This document shows positions 47,411-55,379 of a stretch of DNA of 64,000 nt, in pieces. The translations under genes and the position numbers were made by a program. The notes under the pieces were generated by a model. That model was not told the DNA's origin, did no database searches, and worked only from the letters and a program-made list of their open reading frames with translations. Origin of the DNA: Betaproteobacteria bacterium (GTDB taxonomy: Bacteria; Pseudomonadota; Gammaproteobacteria; Burkholderiales; CAIKXV01); NCBI GenBank assembly GCA_021298815.1, contig JAJTHE010000075.1, positions 62,001-126,000 of the forward strand, given 5' to 3'. How positions within the stretch are numbered: the stretch's first letter is position 1; each line of letters begins with the position of its first letter.

Positions 47411-47773
47411 TCAGCCCCCGGGCCGTATCGCGTCGCGGATCCATTCCAGCCGGCCGGCCTCGATCAGCACCACGTCGAATCGGCAGGGCAGGTGCGTGCA
47501 TCGCATCACCTGGCGGTAGAACTCCGCCGCGCGCGCGAGGCGCAACTGCTTGGCCGGGGTGATGCTGGCCGCGGCACCGCCGAAGGCGGAGGAGGCACGT
47601 CGGCGCACCTCGACGAAGACCAGCGTGCCGTCGGCGTCGCGCGCCACGATGTCGAGTTCGCCGGTGCGGCAACGCCAGTTGCGCGACAGCACGCGCAGCC
47701 CGGCCCGTTCGAGATGGTCGGCAGCGCGGGCCTCGCCGTCGCTGCCGTCCACCTGCCGCGTCGTGCGCGCCAT
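47411..47773 (-). CDS. yraN: YraN family putative endonuclease (UPF0102)
   Basis: A 120-residue protein with the UPF0102 core: GSDGEARAADHLERAGLRVLSRNWRCRTGELDIVARD, then FVEVRRRASSAFGGAAASITPAKQLRLARAAEFYRQ. The GELDIV-x-n-FVEVR arrangement is that of PD-(D/E)XK nuclease-like folds. Its cellular role is unknown. It sits between lpoA and diaA/gmhA as in E. coli. Confidence 0.93.
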   Translation of the reverse strand: MARTTRQVDGSDGEARAADHLERAGLRVLSRNWRCRTGELDIVARDADGTLVFVEVRRRASSAFGGAAASITPAKQLRLARAAEFYRQVMRCTHLPCRFDVVLIEAGRLEWIRDAIRPGG

Positions 47774-47784
47774 GTCGCGGCAGG

Positions 47785-49014
47785 CTACCGGCGTTCGGTA
47801 CCCGGGACGATCTGCCCTTGCCAGACCTGGGCGGGTACCGGTTCACGCACGAGCCAGTTGCTGCGCTCCAGCGTGATACGTCCGGTGACGCCGTCGAGCG
47901 ACAGCCCCGGCTGGATGCCGCGCTCGATCGCCATCTCGGCCAGCCGGTAGGCATCGATGCCCAGCGCGTAGAGACGTTCGTTCTCTGGCGGCAGCGCGGG
48001 CTGGCTGCGCGGGAACACCATCACGGCCGCATGGTCGGGCTCGAGCAGCCAGGGCATGTCGAGCAGCCGGGTGCCGTTCAGGTCGAGGTTGGCGTTCGGG
48101 TCGATCGGGCCCGACCAGAGCTGCGAGGTGGCATAGGTAGGCAGCTGGGTATCGAGGAACGGCCGCACCGTGCGCGCAGTGACCAGATCGGCGGCGATGA
48201 AGATCATGTCGGCCCCGATGTTCGCGCTGGCTGCGCGCATCCGGTTCATCGCCGCGAGGTCGGTGACCGCGGCATGCTGGGCGGCGATCGAGCCGCCGTT
48301 ATCGGTGAAGGCCTCGATGAATGCCTGCTGCAGGCGGCGGGAGAATGCGGTGGGCTGGGTCAGGACCAGCGCGCGCTTGTGCCCTTCGCGCAGCGCGAGG
48401 CGTGCCACCTGCCTCGCCTCGCTTTCCGTGGACAGGCCGAACAGGAACAGGTTGGGCACCAGTCGCGGCACGCCTTCGACGATGTTCAGGGCCATCGTCG
48501 GCACGCTCACCGGCGCACTCTGCGCGAGGCCGTTGGCCAGTGCGATGACCTGGTCGCGGATCAGCGGCCCGACGATCGCCTGTGCGCCGGCCGCCAGCGC
48601 GGCGTTGTAGGCCGCGATCACGTCGCTCGGCTGGTCGCCGACCGGGATGAAGCGCAACTCGACCTGGCCCTTGCGCGGCGACTGCGCCCAGGCGGCGGAC
48701 AGGCCGTTACGCACATGCGCGGCGGCACGACCGAACACCGGGGATTCGAGCGGTAGCAGCACGGCGACCAGACGCCTTCCCGGCGTGGGCGGCTGGGGTG
48801 CCGCTGCCGGCGGCAACGCCTGCGGCGCGGGAGGTGTCGTCGCGGCGGCAGGCTCCGGCGGGCGGGCGGCTTCCATGCGGATCGGCGCCTGCGGCTGCGC
48901 CGCCACCGGCGCGGATGCCCCGGCGCACAGCACGGCCGCAGACAGCACGCTGGTCACCAGGGTGCGGATGCCGCAGACTTGGCGGCGCAACGCGAGGGCT
49001 ACGAGATGCAGCAT
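47785..49014 (-). CDS. lpoA: Penicillin-binding protein activator LpoA-like
   Basis: A 409-residue exported protein. A signal peptide (cleavage near VAAQP, no lipobox Cys) and a Pro-rich linker lead to a periplasmic-binding-protein-like domain: RRLVAVLLPLESPVFGRAAAHVRNGLSAA, ALAAGAQAIVGPLIRDQVIALANGLAQ and DMIFIAADLVTARTVRPFLDTQ. This corresponds to the C-terminal half of E. coli LpoA, which activates PBP1A. The N-terminal TPR-like half is missing, as usual in betaproteobacteria. The start overlaps the start of divergent rsmI by 9 bp, so one of the two start codons may be wrong. Confidence 0.85.
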   Translation of the reverse strand: MLHLVALALRRQVCGIRTLVTSVLSAAVLCAGASAPVAAQPQAPIRMEAARPPEPAAATTPPAPQALPPAAAPQPPTPGRRLVAVLLPLESPVFGRAAAHVRNGLSAAWAQSPRKGQVELRFIPVGDQPSDVIAAYNAALAAGAQAIVGPLIRDQVIALANGLAQSAPVSVPTMALNIVEGVPRLVPNLFLFGLSTESEARQVARLALREGHKRALVLTQPTAFSRRLQQAFIEAFTDNGGSIAAQHAAVTDLAAMNRMRAASANIGADMIFIAADLVTARTVRPFLDTQLPTYATSQLWSGPIDPNANLDLNGTRLLDMPWLLEPDHAAVMVFPRSQPALPPENERLYALGIDAYRLAEMAIERGIQPGLSLDGVTGRITLERSNWLVREPVPAQVWQGQIVPGTERR

Positions 49015-49886
49015 GACGGGGAAGATCCGGCGCGGCCGGCCACGGTTTCGCGTGGATTATATGTGGTGGCTACGCCCATCGGTAACCTGGGCGATCTATC
49101 GCCGAGGGCGCGTTCGATACTCGAGTCCGCCGACTGGATAGCGGCGGAGGATACGCGAGTGACGCGCAAGCTGTTCTCCGCGGGCGCGGCGGCGCCGCGC
49201 GGGCGCATGCTGCCGCTGCATGCGCACAACGAGCATGCACAGTCCGAGCGCGTCGTCGAACTGCTGCGGGGCGGGGCGACGATCGCGCTGGTCAGCGATG
49301 CCGGGACGCCGGCGATCAGCGACCCGGGTTCGGTGGTGGTGCGTGCGGCGCGGCAGGCCGGGCAGCCGGTGTTCGCGGTCCCCGGTCCCAACGCCGCGAT
49401 CGCGGCGCTGTCGGTCAGCGGCCTGGCGCCGGCTGCCTTCCTGTTCTGCGGCTTCCTGCCCGCCACCGGCGAGCGGCGGCGCGCGGCGATCGAGGCGGTG
49501 CGCCATGCGGCGGCGGCACTGGTGTTCTACGAGTCGCCGCATCGCATCGTCGAGACCGTGGCCGATCTGTGCGCGGTGCTCGGCGGCGCGCGCACGGTGG
49601 TGATCGCACGCGAGCTGACCAAGCTGTTCGAGTCGGTGCATCCTGCCCGCTGGCGGACGCCGTGGCCTGGCTCGAGGCGGATGCGGACCATCGCCGCGGC
49701 GAGTTCGTGCTGGTCGTGGACGAGCCCGCCAAAGCGCCGGCGGCCGGCGATGTCGAGGCCGAGCGCGTGCTGTCCGAACTGCTCGCGGAGCTGCCGGCGA
49801 GCCGGGCCGCCCATGTCGCGTCGCGGCTGTGCGGCGTTCCGCGCGACCATGCGTACAGGCTCGCACTCGCGCTGAAGAGCCGCTAA
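49006..49886 (+). pseudogene. rsmI: 16S rRNA 2'-O-methyltransferase RsmI, frameshifted
   Basis: The N-terminal about 210 residues are normal RsmI: LYVVATPIGNLGDLSPRARSILESADWIAAEDTRVT, VSDAGTPAISDPG, PGPNAAIAALSVSGL, FYESPHRI. After [10 protein letters not shown] (about 49640) the frame becomes nonsense, while the correct continuation ([27 protein letters not shown]) is found in another frame up to 49886. A single missing base at about 49641-49647 explains this. It is either a true mutation or an assembly error. RsmI methylates C1402 of 16S rRNA. Start ATG 49006 is the only good one before VVATPIGN. Confidence 0.85.
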
Positions 49887-49933
49887 GCTCGGCAGGCACG
49901 CCAGACAAGACTGCCATCGCGAAGGATGTTGCC

Positions 49934-51037
49934 TTGAACGCCACCGCCGCTTCCCCTGCATCCACGGCGACCGCCGGCAAGACGGTCGACCGCATCGAAC
50001 TCACCCGGCCCGACGACTGGCATCTGCACCTGCGCGACGGCGACTACCTGCCGGCGGTGCTGCCGTTCACCGTGCGCCAGTTCGCGCGCGCGATCGTGAT
50101 GCCCAACCTGCGCCCGCCGGTCACCACCACCGCGATGGCGATCGCCTACCGCGAGCGCATCCTCGCCGCGCTCCCGGAAGGAACAGAAGCAGACAGCGAC
50201 TTCCAGCCGCTGATGACGCTCTACCTCACCGACCGCACCACTGCGGCCGAGATTGAGGCGGCGGTGGCCTCGGGCATCGTGAAGGCGGTGAAGTACTACC
50301 CGGCCGGTGCGACGACCAACTCCGACTCCGGCGTCACCCATGTCGACCGCGCGCGCCCGGCGCTGGAGGCGATGCAGCGCCTCGGCCTGCCGCTGCTGGT
50401 GCATGGCGAAGTCACCGACCAGAGCGTCGACCTGTTCGATCGCGAGCTCGCTTTCATCGAACGTACGCTGGCGCCGCTGGTGCGCGACATGCCCGGCCTG
50501 CGCGTGGTGATGGAGCACATCACGACCCGCGATGCGGTTGCGTTCGTCGAATCCTGCGGGCCGAACGTCGCCGCCACGCTCACCCCGCACCACCTGCTGA
50601 TGAACCGCAACGCGATCTTCGTCGGCGGCATCCGGCCGCACTACTACTGCCTGCCGGTGCTCAAGCGCGAGGTGCATCGCCAGGCGCTGATGGACGCGGC
50701 CGCCTCGGGCAACCCGAAGTTCTTCCTCGGCACCGACAGCGCGCCGCATGCGCGGCATACGAAGGAGACCGACTGCGGCTGTGCCGGCTGCTTCAACGCA
50801 CATGCCGCGCTCGAACTCTATGCCGAGGCGTTCGACCGCGCCGGCGCGCTCGACCGGTTCGAGGCGTTCGCGAGCTTCCATGGCCCCGACTTCTACCGGC
50901 TGCCGCGCAATACCGGCAAGGTGGTGCTGGTGCGCGAGCGCTGGGATGCCCCGGACGAGTATCCGTACGGCGCGGACACGCTGGTGCCGCTGCGCGCCGG
51001 CGAGCCGCTGCAGTGGCGGCTCGCGCAGGCCGGCTGA
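49934..51037 (+). CDS. pyrC: Dihydroorotase PyrC
   Basis: A 367-residue type II dihydroorotase, third step of de novo pyrimidine synthesis. Metal ligands H30 and H32 (DWHLHLRDG), the carbamylated lysine K120 ([14 protein letters not shown]), further histidines in LLVHGEV and VVMEHITT, and the DSAPH segment are present. The only in-frame start before the conserved domain is TTG 49934, which has GAAGGA 8 bp upstream. A rare start codon is therefore likely. Length is close to E. coli PyrC plus a 17-residue N-terminal extension. Confidence 0.93.
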   Translation: MNATAASPASTATAGKTVDRIELTRPDDWHLHLRDGDYLPAVLPFTVRQFARAIVMPNLRPPVTTTAMAIAYRERILAALPEGTEADSDFQPLMTLYLTDRTTAAEIEAAVASGIVKAVKYYPAGATTNSDSGVTHVDRARPALEAMQRLGLPLLVHGEVTDQSVDLFDRELAFIERTLAPLVRDMPGLRVVMEHITTRDAVAFVESCGPNVAATLTPHHLLMNRNAIFVGGIRPHYYCLPVLKREVHRQALMDAAASGNPKFFLGTDSAPHARHTKETDCGCAGCFNAHAALELYAEAFDRAGALDRFEAFASFHGPDFYRLPRNTGKVVLVRERWDAPDEYPYGADTLVPLRAGEPLQWRLAQAG

Positions 51038-51099
51038 TTGCAGCCGGGGCCAGGCGCGGCCGCGGCGGCGAAACATCCGGCGGCTGGCGGACATTGGGC

Positions 51100-51105
51100 T
51101 ACACT
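51100..51105 (+). promoter_or_regulatory. Probable -10 of rnpB
   Basis: TACACT lies 11 bp before the mature 5' end of the RNase P RNA. No strong -35 was found. Position and match support it as the rnpB promoter. Confidence 0.5.
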
Positions 51106-51115
51106 CGTCGTGCGT

Positions 51116-51487
51116 GAAGCCAGCCAGACAGTCGCCGTACCGTCCGCGGTGCGGAGGAAAGTCCGGGCTCCACAGAGCAGGATGCCGGCTAACGGCCGGG
51201 CGCAGCAAGCGGTGGCGCAAGCCATCGCCCAAGGCGACGGAAAGTGCCACAGAAAACAGACCGCCGATGGCCGAGAGGCACAGGCAAGGGTGAAACGGTG
51301 CGGTAAGAGCGCACCGCGGTCGCGGCAACGCGAACGGCACGGCAAACCCCATCCGGAGCAAGACCAAATAGGGGGGCATTGGCGCTGCTCGCGTTGCCCC
51401 CGGGTAGGTCGCTCGAGCCGTCGGGTAACCGGCGGCCCAGATGAATGACTGTCCTCGACAGAACCCGGCTTATCGGCCGACTTCACG
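51116..51487 (+). ncRNA. rnpB: RNase P RNA (bacterial class A)
   Basis: About 372 nt catalytic RNA that matures tRNA 5' ends. Conserved elements occur in order: GAAGCCAGCCAGACAGTCGC at the 5' end, GAGGAAAGTCCGGGCTCC, GGAAAGTGCCACAGAAAACA, GGTAAGAGCGCACCGCG, GAGCAAGACCAAATAGGGGG, and the 3' part GATGAATGACTGTCC then ACAGAACCCGGCTTATCGG. The 3' end was set by analogy with E. coli. It lies between pyrC and the dcw cluster. Confidence 0.95.
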
Positions 51488-51728
51488 CACCCCATCTTCG
51501 CATCCGCGGCGGGCTCCGGCCCCGGCATTCCCGCCCGCCACCCGTGTCTTGCCCGTCTGCTGACCTTCCAGGCCTCCGAACGGCCTCGTCAGCTGCCCTG
51601 AACTTAAGGTAATACCTTCAGTTCAGTGGTTACATGACTCATTTCATTCGGGTAATGCACTTTTTTAGTGCCGGACGGACGTGCAACTTAAGTCCTTGTT
51701 CGCAGACGGGAAATCGCGTTTGCGCCCG
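51488..51728. other. Intergenic segment with A+T-rich, dyad-containing part
   Basis: No gene seen. Bases 51590-51720 are much richer in A+T than the rest of the window. They hold a 29-bp near-perfect dyad at 51598-51626 (CTGAAC, AAGGTA / TACCTT, GTTCAG), a GCACT-N5-AGTGC dyad at 51657-51671, and AACTTAAG twice (51601-51608, 51685-51692). A G+C-rich dyad at 51508-51539 may help end rnpB transcription but has no T-run. Confidence 0.6.
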
Positions 51729-51757
51729 TTGACCCGCGGAATGTTTAGGGTTAACGT
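51729..51757 (+). promoter_or_regulatory. Candidate Pmra promoter of the dcw cluster
   Basis: TTGACC (51729-51734), 17-bp spacer, TAACGT (51752-51757). The -35 matches 5 of 6 consensus bases, the -10 is weak. The MraZ boxes begin over the -10, consistent with repression by MraZ. Confidence 0.55.
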
Positions 51758-51780
51758 GGGGGTAGGTGGGGAGAAGTGGT
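51746..51780 (+). promoter_or_regulatory. MraZ-binding repeats
   Basis: TAGGG (51746), GTGGG (51756), GTGGG (51766) and GTGGT (51776) recur with an exact 10-bp period. MraZ of E. coli binds direct GTGGG repeats with 5-bp gaps in front of its own gene. The match in motif, spacing and location makes this the autoregulatory operator. Confidence 0.85.
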
Positions 51781-51876
51781 GATTTGCGGAGATTTCAGGC
51801 TAAACCCGGCTGGAAATCCGGCAGCACCTTCTCCCCTTTCGACAAAGACAGGACCGTCGGGTCCAGGGGAGTCCGG

Positions 51877-52323
51877 GTGTTCCGAGGTGTCGCACAGCTC
51901 AGCATGGACGGCAAGGGCCGGCTGGCGATCCCGACGAAGTATCGCGATGCGCTGCTGGCGCAGGGCGACGGCCGCCTGGTGGTCACCGCCGACCCCAGCC
52001 GCTGCCTGCTGCTCTACACGCTGCCGGAATGGGAGCCGATCTACGACCAGCTGATGAAGCTGCCGAGCTTCGACGACCGCGTGCGCGGGCTGCAACGCCT
52101 GATCGGCGGCTATGCCGACGACGTCGAGATGGATTCCCAGGGCCGCATCCTGGTCGGTCCCGCGCTGCGCGAGTTCGCGTCGATCACGCGCGCGGTGACG
52201 CTGGTGGGGCAGGGCCGCAAGTTCGAGATATGGGACAGCGCACGCTGGAGCGAGCAGAGCGCGCGCGTCTCGGGATTTCCCGGGGGTGGCATGCCGCCGG
52301 GACTGGAGGGCTTTTCGCTGTGA
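51877..52323 (+). CDS. mraZ: Transcriptional regulator MraZ
   Basis: A 148-residue AbrB-like DNA-binding protein that represses the dcw cluster. It has the two duplicated MraZ motifs: [22 protein letters not shown] near the start and [21 protein letters not shown] in the middle. GTG 51877, with GGGGAG upstream, gives the normal family start. Longer ATG frames upstream have no similarity. It overlaps rsmH by 4 bp (GTGA). Operator repeats lie about 100 bp upstream. Confidence 0.95.
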   Translation: MFRGVAQLSMDGKGRLAIPTKYRDALLAQGDGRLVVTADPSRCLLLYTLPEWEPIYDQLMKLPSFDDRVRGLQRLIGGYADDVEMDSQGRILVGPALREFASITRAVTLVGQGRKFEIWDSARWSEQSARVSGFPGGGMPPGLEGFSL

Positions 52324-53279
52324 ACGACGGCTCGCGGCACGCCCCCGTGCTGCTGGAAGCCGCGATGGAGGCGCTGGCGGTCAGGCAGGCGGGAACCTAC
52401 GTGGACGGGACGTTCGGCCGCGGGGGCCACAGCCGCGCGCTGCTCGGGCGCCTGGGTGCTGGGGGCAGGCTGGTGGCGTTCGACCAGGATCCGGACGCGG
52501 TCGAACATGCGCGGGAGATCATGGATGCAAGGTTCCAAATCGAGCATGCGAGCTTCGACTCGATCGACGCGCGGCTGCGCGCGCGCGGCATCGATGCCGT
52601 CGACGGCATCCTGCTCGACCTGGGCGTGTCCTCGCCGCAGCTCGACGTGGCTGAGCGCGGCTTCAGCTTCAGGAACGACGGTCCGCTCGACATGCGGATG
52701 GATACCACACAGGGTGAGACGGCCAGCGCGTGGCTCGCGCGCGCCAGTGAACGCGACATCCGCGAGGTGATCAGGGACTATGGCGAAGAACGGTATGCTC
52801 AATCGATTGCAGGAGCGATTGTTGCGGCAAGAACGCAGCAGCCGATCACTCGCACACGTCAGCTTGCCGCACTCGTGGCGTCTGCGGTCCGCACGCGGGA
52901 GCCTGACAAGGACCCGGCGACACGCACCTTTCAAGCTCTACGGATTCACGTCAATCAAGAGCTTGCGCGCCTCGAGATAGCCCTGCCGAAATGCATCGAC
53001 GTGCTCAATCCCGGCGGACGCCTGGTGGTGATCAGCTTCCATTCGCTGGAAGACCGCATCGTCAAGCATGCGATGCGCGCAGCCGCGCAGCCGGCGCAGC
53101 CGCCGCTGCGGCTGCCGCTGCGCGCATCCGAGATGCCGGCGCCGCTGGTCGGGCGTCCCGCCCGGGCCGTGCGCCCGGATGCCGCGGAAGTCGCTGCCAA
53201 CCCGCGCGCGCGCAGCGCGGTCATGCGCTGGGTCGAGCGCCTGCCTTCGGCGGCGTCCGCCGGCGGCACCGGACACTGA
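52320..53279 (+). CDS. rsmH: 16S rRNA m4C1402 methyltransferase RsmH (MraW)
   Basis: A 319-residue SAM-dependent enzyme. Motifs: [29 protein letters not shown] (SAM loop), [30 protein letters not shown] and [15 protein letters not shown]. It modifies the same nucleotide as RsmI, which is frameshifted 3 kb upstream. GTG start overlaps mraZ and has GGAGGG upstream. Confidence 0.97.
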   Translation: MNDGSRHAPVLLEAAMEALAVRQAGTYVDGTFGRGGHSRALLGRLGAGGRLVAFDQDPDAVEHAREIMDARFQIEHASFDSIDARLRARGIDAVDGILLDLGVSSPQLDVAERGFSFRNDGPLDMRMDTTQGETASAWLARASERDIREVIRDYGEERYAQSIAGAIVAARTQQPITRTRQLAALVASAVRTREPDKDPATRTFQALRIHVNQELARLEIALPKCIDVLNPGGRLVVISFHSLEDRIVKHAMRAAAQPAQPPLRLPLRASEMPAPLVGRPARAVRPDAAEVAANPRARSAVMRWVERLPSAASAGGTGH

Positions 53280-53286
53280 GCGCGCG

Positions 53287-53646
53287 ATGACACGGGTCAA
53301 CCTCATCCTGCTCGCGTTGCTCGTCGCCTCCGCGCTGGGCACGGTCGCCTCGCAGCACAAGGCGCGGCGGCTGTTCGCCGAGCTCGACCGGGAGAAGGTC
53401 ATGCAGCAGCGGCTGGAGACCGAGTTCCGCCAGCTGCAGCTCGAGCAGAGCACCTGGGCGATGCACGCGCGCATCGAGAAGGTCGCGCTGGCGCAGCTGA
53501 AGATGCAGATGCCGGTGCCGGCCAAGGTGCAGGTGGTGGCGCGCAGCGAGCCCGGCGCCGCGCGAGGCGCAGCGTCCGGCACGCCCGCCGCGGCCACGCC
53601 GGCGGCCAAACCCGCGAGCGGCCCGGCGCAGGGCGGTGCACGATGA
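53287..53646 (+). CDS. ftsL: Cell division protein FtsL
   Basis: A 119-residue bitopic membrane protein: short cytoplasmic start, one helix (about 5-22), a periplasmic coiled coil (about 23-80: HKARRLFAELDREKVMQQRLETEFRQLQLEQ) and an unusual Ala/Pro-rich tail. It forms the FtsQLB bridge that activates FtsWI. It follows rsmH by 7 bp and overlaps ftsI by 4 bp. Confidence 0.92.
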   Translation: MTRVNLILLALLVASALGTVASQHKARRLFAELDREKVMQQRLETEFRQLQLEQSTWAMHARIEKVALAQLKMQMPVPAKVQVVARSEPGAARGAASGTPAAATPAAKPASGPAQGGAR

Positions 53647-55379
53647 GCGTCTCCCGTGCATCGTCGGTGCCGCCGGTCGCGGTGAAGCTGCCGAAGTGGC
53701 GCGCCCAGCTGCTGCTGGCCTGCGTGATGGCCGCGTTCGCGATCATGCTCGGCCGCGCGTTCTACCTGCAGGGCATGAACGACGACTTCCTGCAGGCGCG
53801 CGGCGAAGCGCGCTTCACCCGGGTGATCGAGATCCCTGCCAACCGGGGCGTGATCACCGACCGCGACGGCGAACCGCTGGCGATCTCCACGCCGGTGGAG
53901 TCGGTGTGGGCCAGCCGCGACGACGTGAGGATGAACGATGCACAGGCGGTGCAACTGGCAAAGCTGCTCGAGACCGATGCCGCCAGCATCCGCAGGCGCC
54001 TGGCGGAAAGCACGCGCGACTTCGTCTTCCTGAAGCGCCAGCTTCCGCCCGACCAGGCGGCGCGGGTGCTGCAGCTGAAGATCCCCGGCGTGCTGCTGCA
54101 GCGCGAATACCGCCGCTACTATCCGGCGGGCGAGGTGGCCGCGCACCTGGTCGGCTTCAACAACGTGGACGACGACGGCCAGGAAGGCATCGAGCTCGCG
54201 TACCAGGAATGGCTGGCCGGCAAGCCGGGCAGCCGACGCGTGATCAAGGACAAGCGCGGCCAGATCGTCGAGGACATCGAGAGCCTGCGCGTGCCGCAGC
54301 AGGGGCGCGACCTCGCGCTGTCGATCGACCGCAAGATCCAGTACCTGGCCTTTCGCGAACTGAAGGCCGCGGTCACCCAGCACAAGGCCAAGGCCGGCAG
54401 CGCGGTGGTGATCGACGTGCAGACCGGCGAGGTGCTGGCGCTGGCCAACCTGCCGGCCTTCAACCCGAACAACCGCGGCAAGCTCACCGGCCAGCAGACG
54501 CGTAACCGCGCGATCATCGACCTGTACGAGCCAGGGTCGACGATGAAGGCCTTCACCATCGCCGCCGGCCTCGAGGCGGGCATCGTGCGCCCGGAAAGCA
54601 TCATCCAGACCGCCCCGGGTTCGCTGACCATCGGTCCGAACACGATCCGCGACGTCAATCCGCTGGGCGCGCTCAGCGTGATCCAGGTGCTGCAGAAGTC
54701 GTCGAACGTCGGCTCCGCCAAGATCGCGCTGCAGCTGCCGCCGGCGCGGCTGTGGCAGTCTTTCAGCGACGCCGGCTTCGGGCTGCCGACGAAGGTCGGG
54801 TTCCCCGGCGAGGGACACGGCCGGCTGCGCGCGCCCAACACCTGGCGGCCGATCGAGCAGGCGACGATGTCCTACGGCCACGGGCTGTCGGTCACGCTGC
54901 TGCAGATCGCCCGTGCCTATTCGATCTTCGCCACCGATGGCGAGATGCGCCCGATCTCGATCGTGCGCGTGGACAACCCGCCGGCGGCCACGCGCGTGAT
55001 CTCCCCCGAGACCGCCCGCCACGTACGGCACATGCTCGAGCTCGCCACCGGTCCCGGCGGTACCGCGCCGCGCGCGCAGGTCGCCGGCTACCGCGTCGGC
55101 GGCAAGACCGGCACCGCGCGCAAGATCGAGAATGGCGTGTACGTGTCGCGCTACGTGGCCTCGTTCATCGGCTTCGCGCCGGCATCCGCGCCGCGGGTGA
55201 TCGTCGCGGTGATGATCGACGAGCCTTCGAACGGTGCGTACTACGGCGGCGCGGTCGCCGCGCCGGTGTTCAGCCAGATCACCGCCGGTGCGCTGCGCAT
55301 GCTGGGCGTCGCCCACGATGCGCCGGTCAACAACGTGGTGCTGCCGCCGCCGGGCGCCGAAGTGAAGGAGGAAGTGTGA
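53643..55379 (+). CDS. ftsI: Septal peptidoglycan transpeptidase FtsI (PBP3)
   Basis: A 578-residue class B penicillin-binding protein. One N-terminal membrane helix (about 24-44), a PBP dimerisation domain (RVIEIPANRGVITDRDGEPLAIST), and the transpeptidase domain with nucleophile S299 in STMK, SSN at 353-355 and KTG from K488. It cross-links septal peptidoglycan as partner of FtsW. ATGA overlap with ftsL. Confidence 0.96.
   Translation: MSVSRASSVPPVAVKLPKWRAQLLLACVMAAFAIMLGRAFYLQGMNDDFLQARGEARFTRVIEIPANRGVITDRDGEPLAISTPVESVWASRDDVRMNDAQAVQLAKLLETDAASIRRRLAESTRDFVFLKRQLPPDQAARVLQLKIPGVLLQREYRRYYPAGEVAAHLVGFNNVDDDGQEGIELAYQEWLAGKPGSRRVIKDKRGQIVEDIESLRVPQQGRDLALSIDRKIQYLAFRELKAAVTQHKAKAGSAVVIDVQTGEVLALANLPAFNPNNRGKLTGQQTRNRAIIDLYEPGSTMKAFTIAAGLEAGIVRPESIIQTAPGSLTIGPNTIRDVNPLGALSVIQVLQKSSNVGSAKIALQLPPARLWQSFSDAGFGLPTKVGFPGEGHGRLRAPNTWRPIEQATMSYGHGLSVTLLQIARAYSIFATDGEMRPISIVRVDNPPAATRVISPETARHVRHMLELATGPGGTAPRAQVAGYRVGGKTGTARKIENGVYVSRYVASFIGFAPASAPRVIVAVMIDEPSNGAYYGGAVAAPVFSQITAGALRMLGVAHDAPVNNVVLPPPGAEVKEEV

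Noticed and set aside
51508-51539. G+C-rich dyad after rnpB as a terminator
   Set aside because: Stem is interrupted and not followed by T residues; only mentioned as a possibility.
51657-51671. GCAC-N7-GTGC match as an NtrC site
   Set aside because: A single short dyad with a T-run core, no sigma-54 element nearby, and the genes downstream are not nitrogen-regulated in known bacteria. Kept only as a dyad in the A+T-rich spacer.
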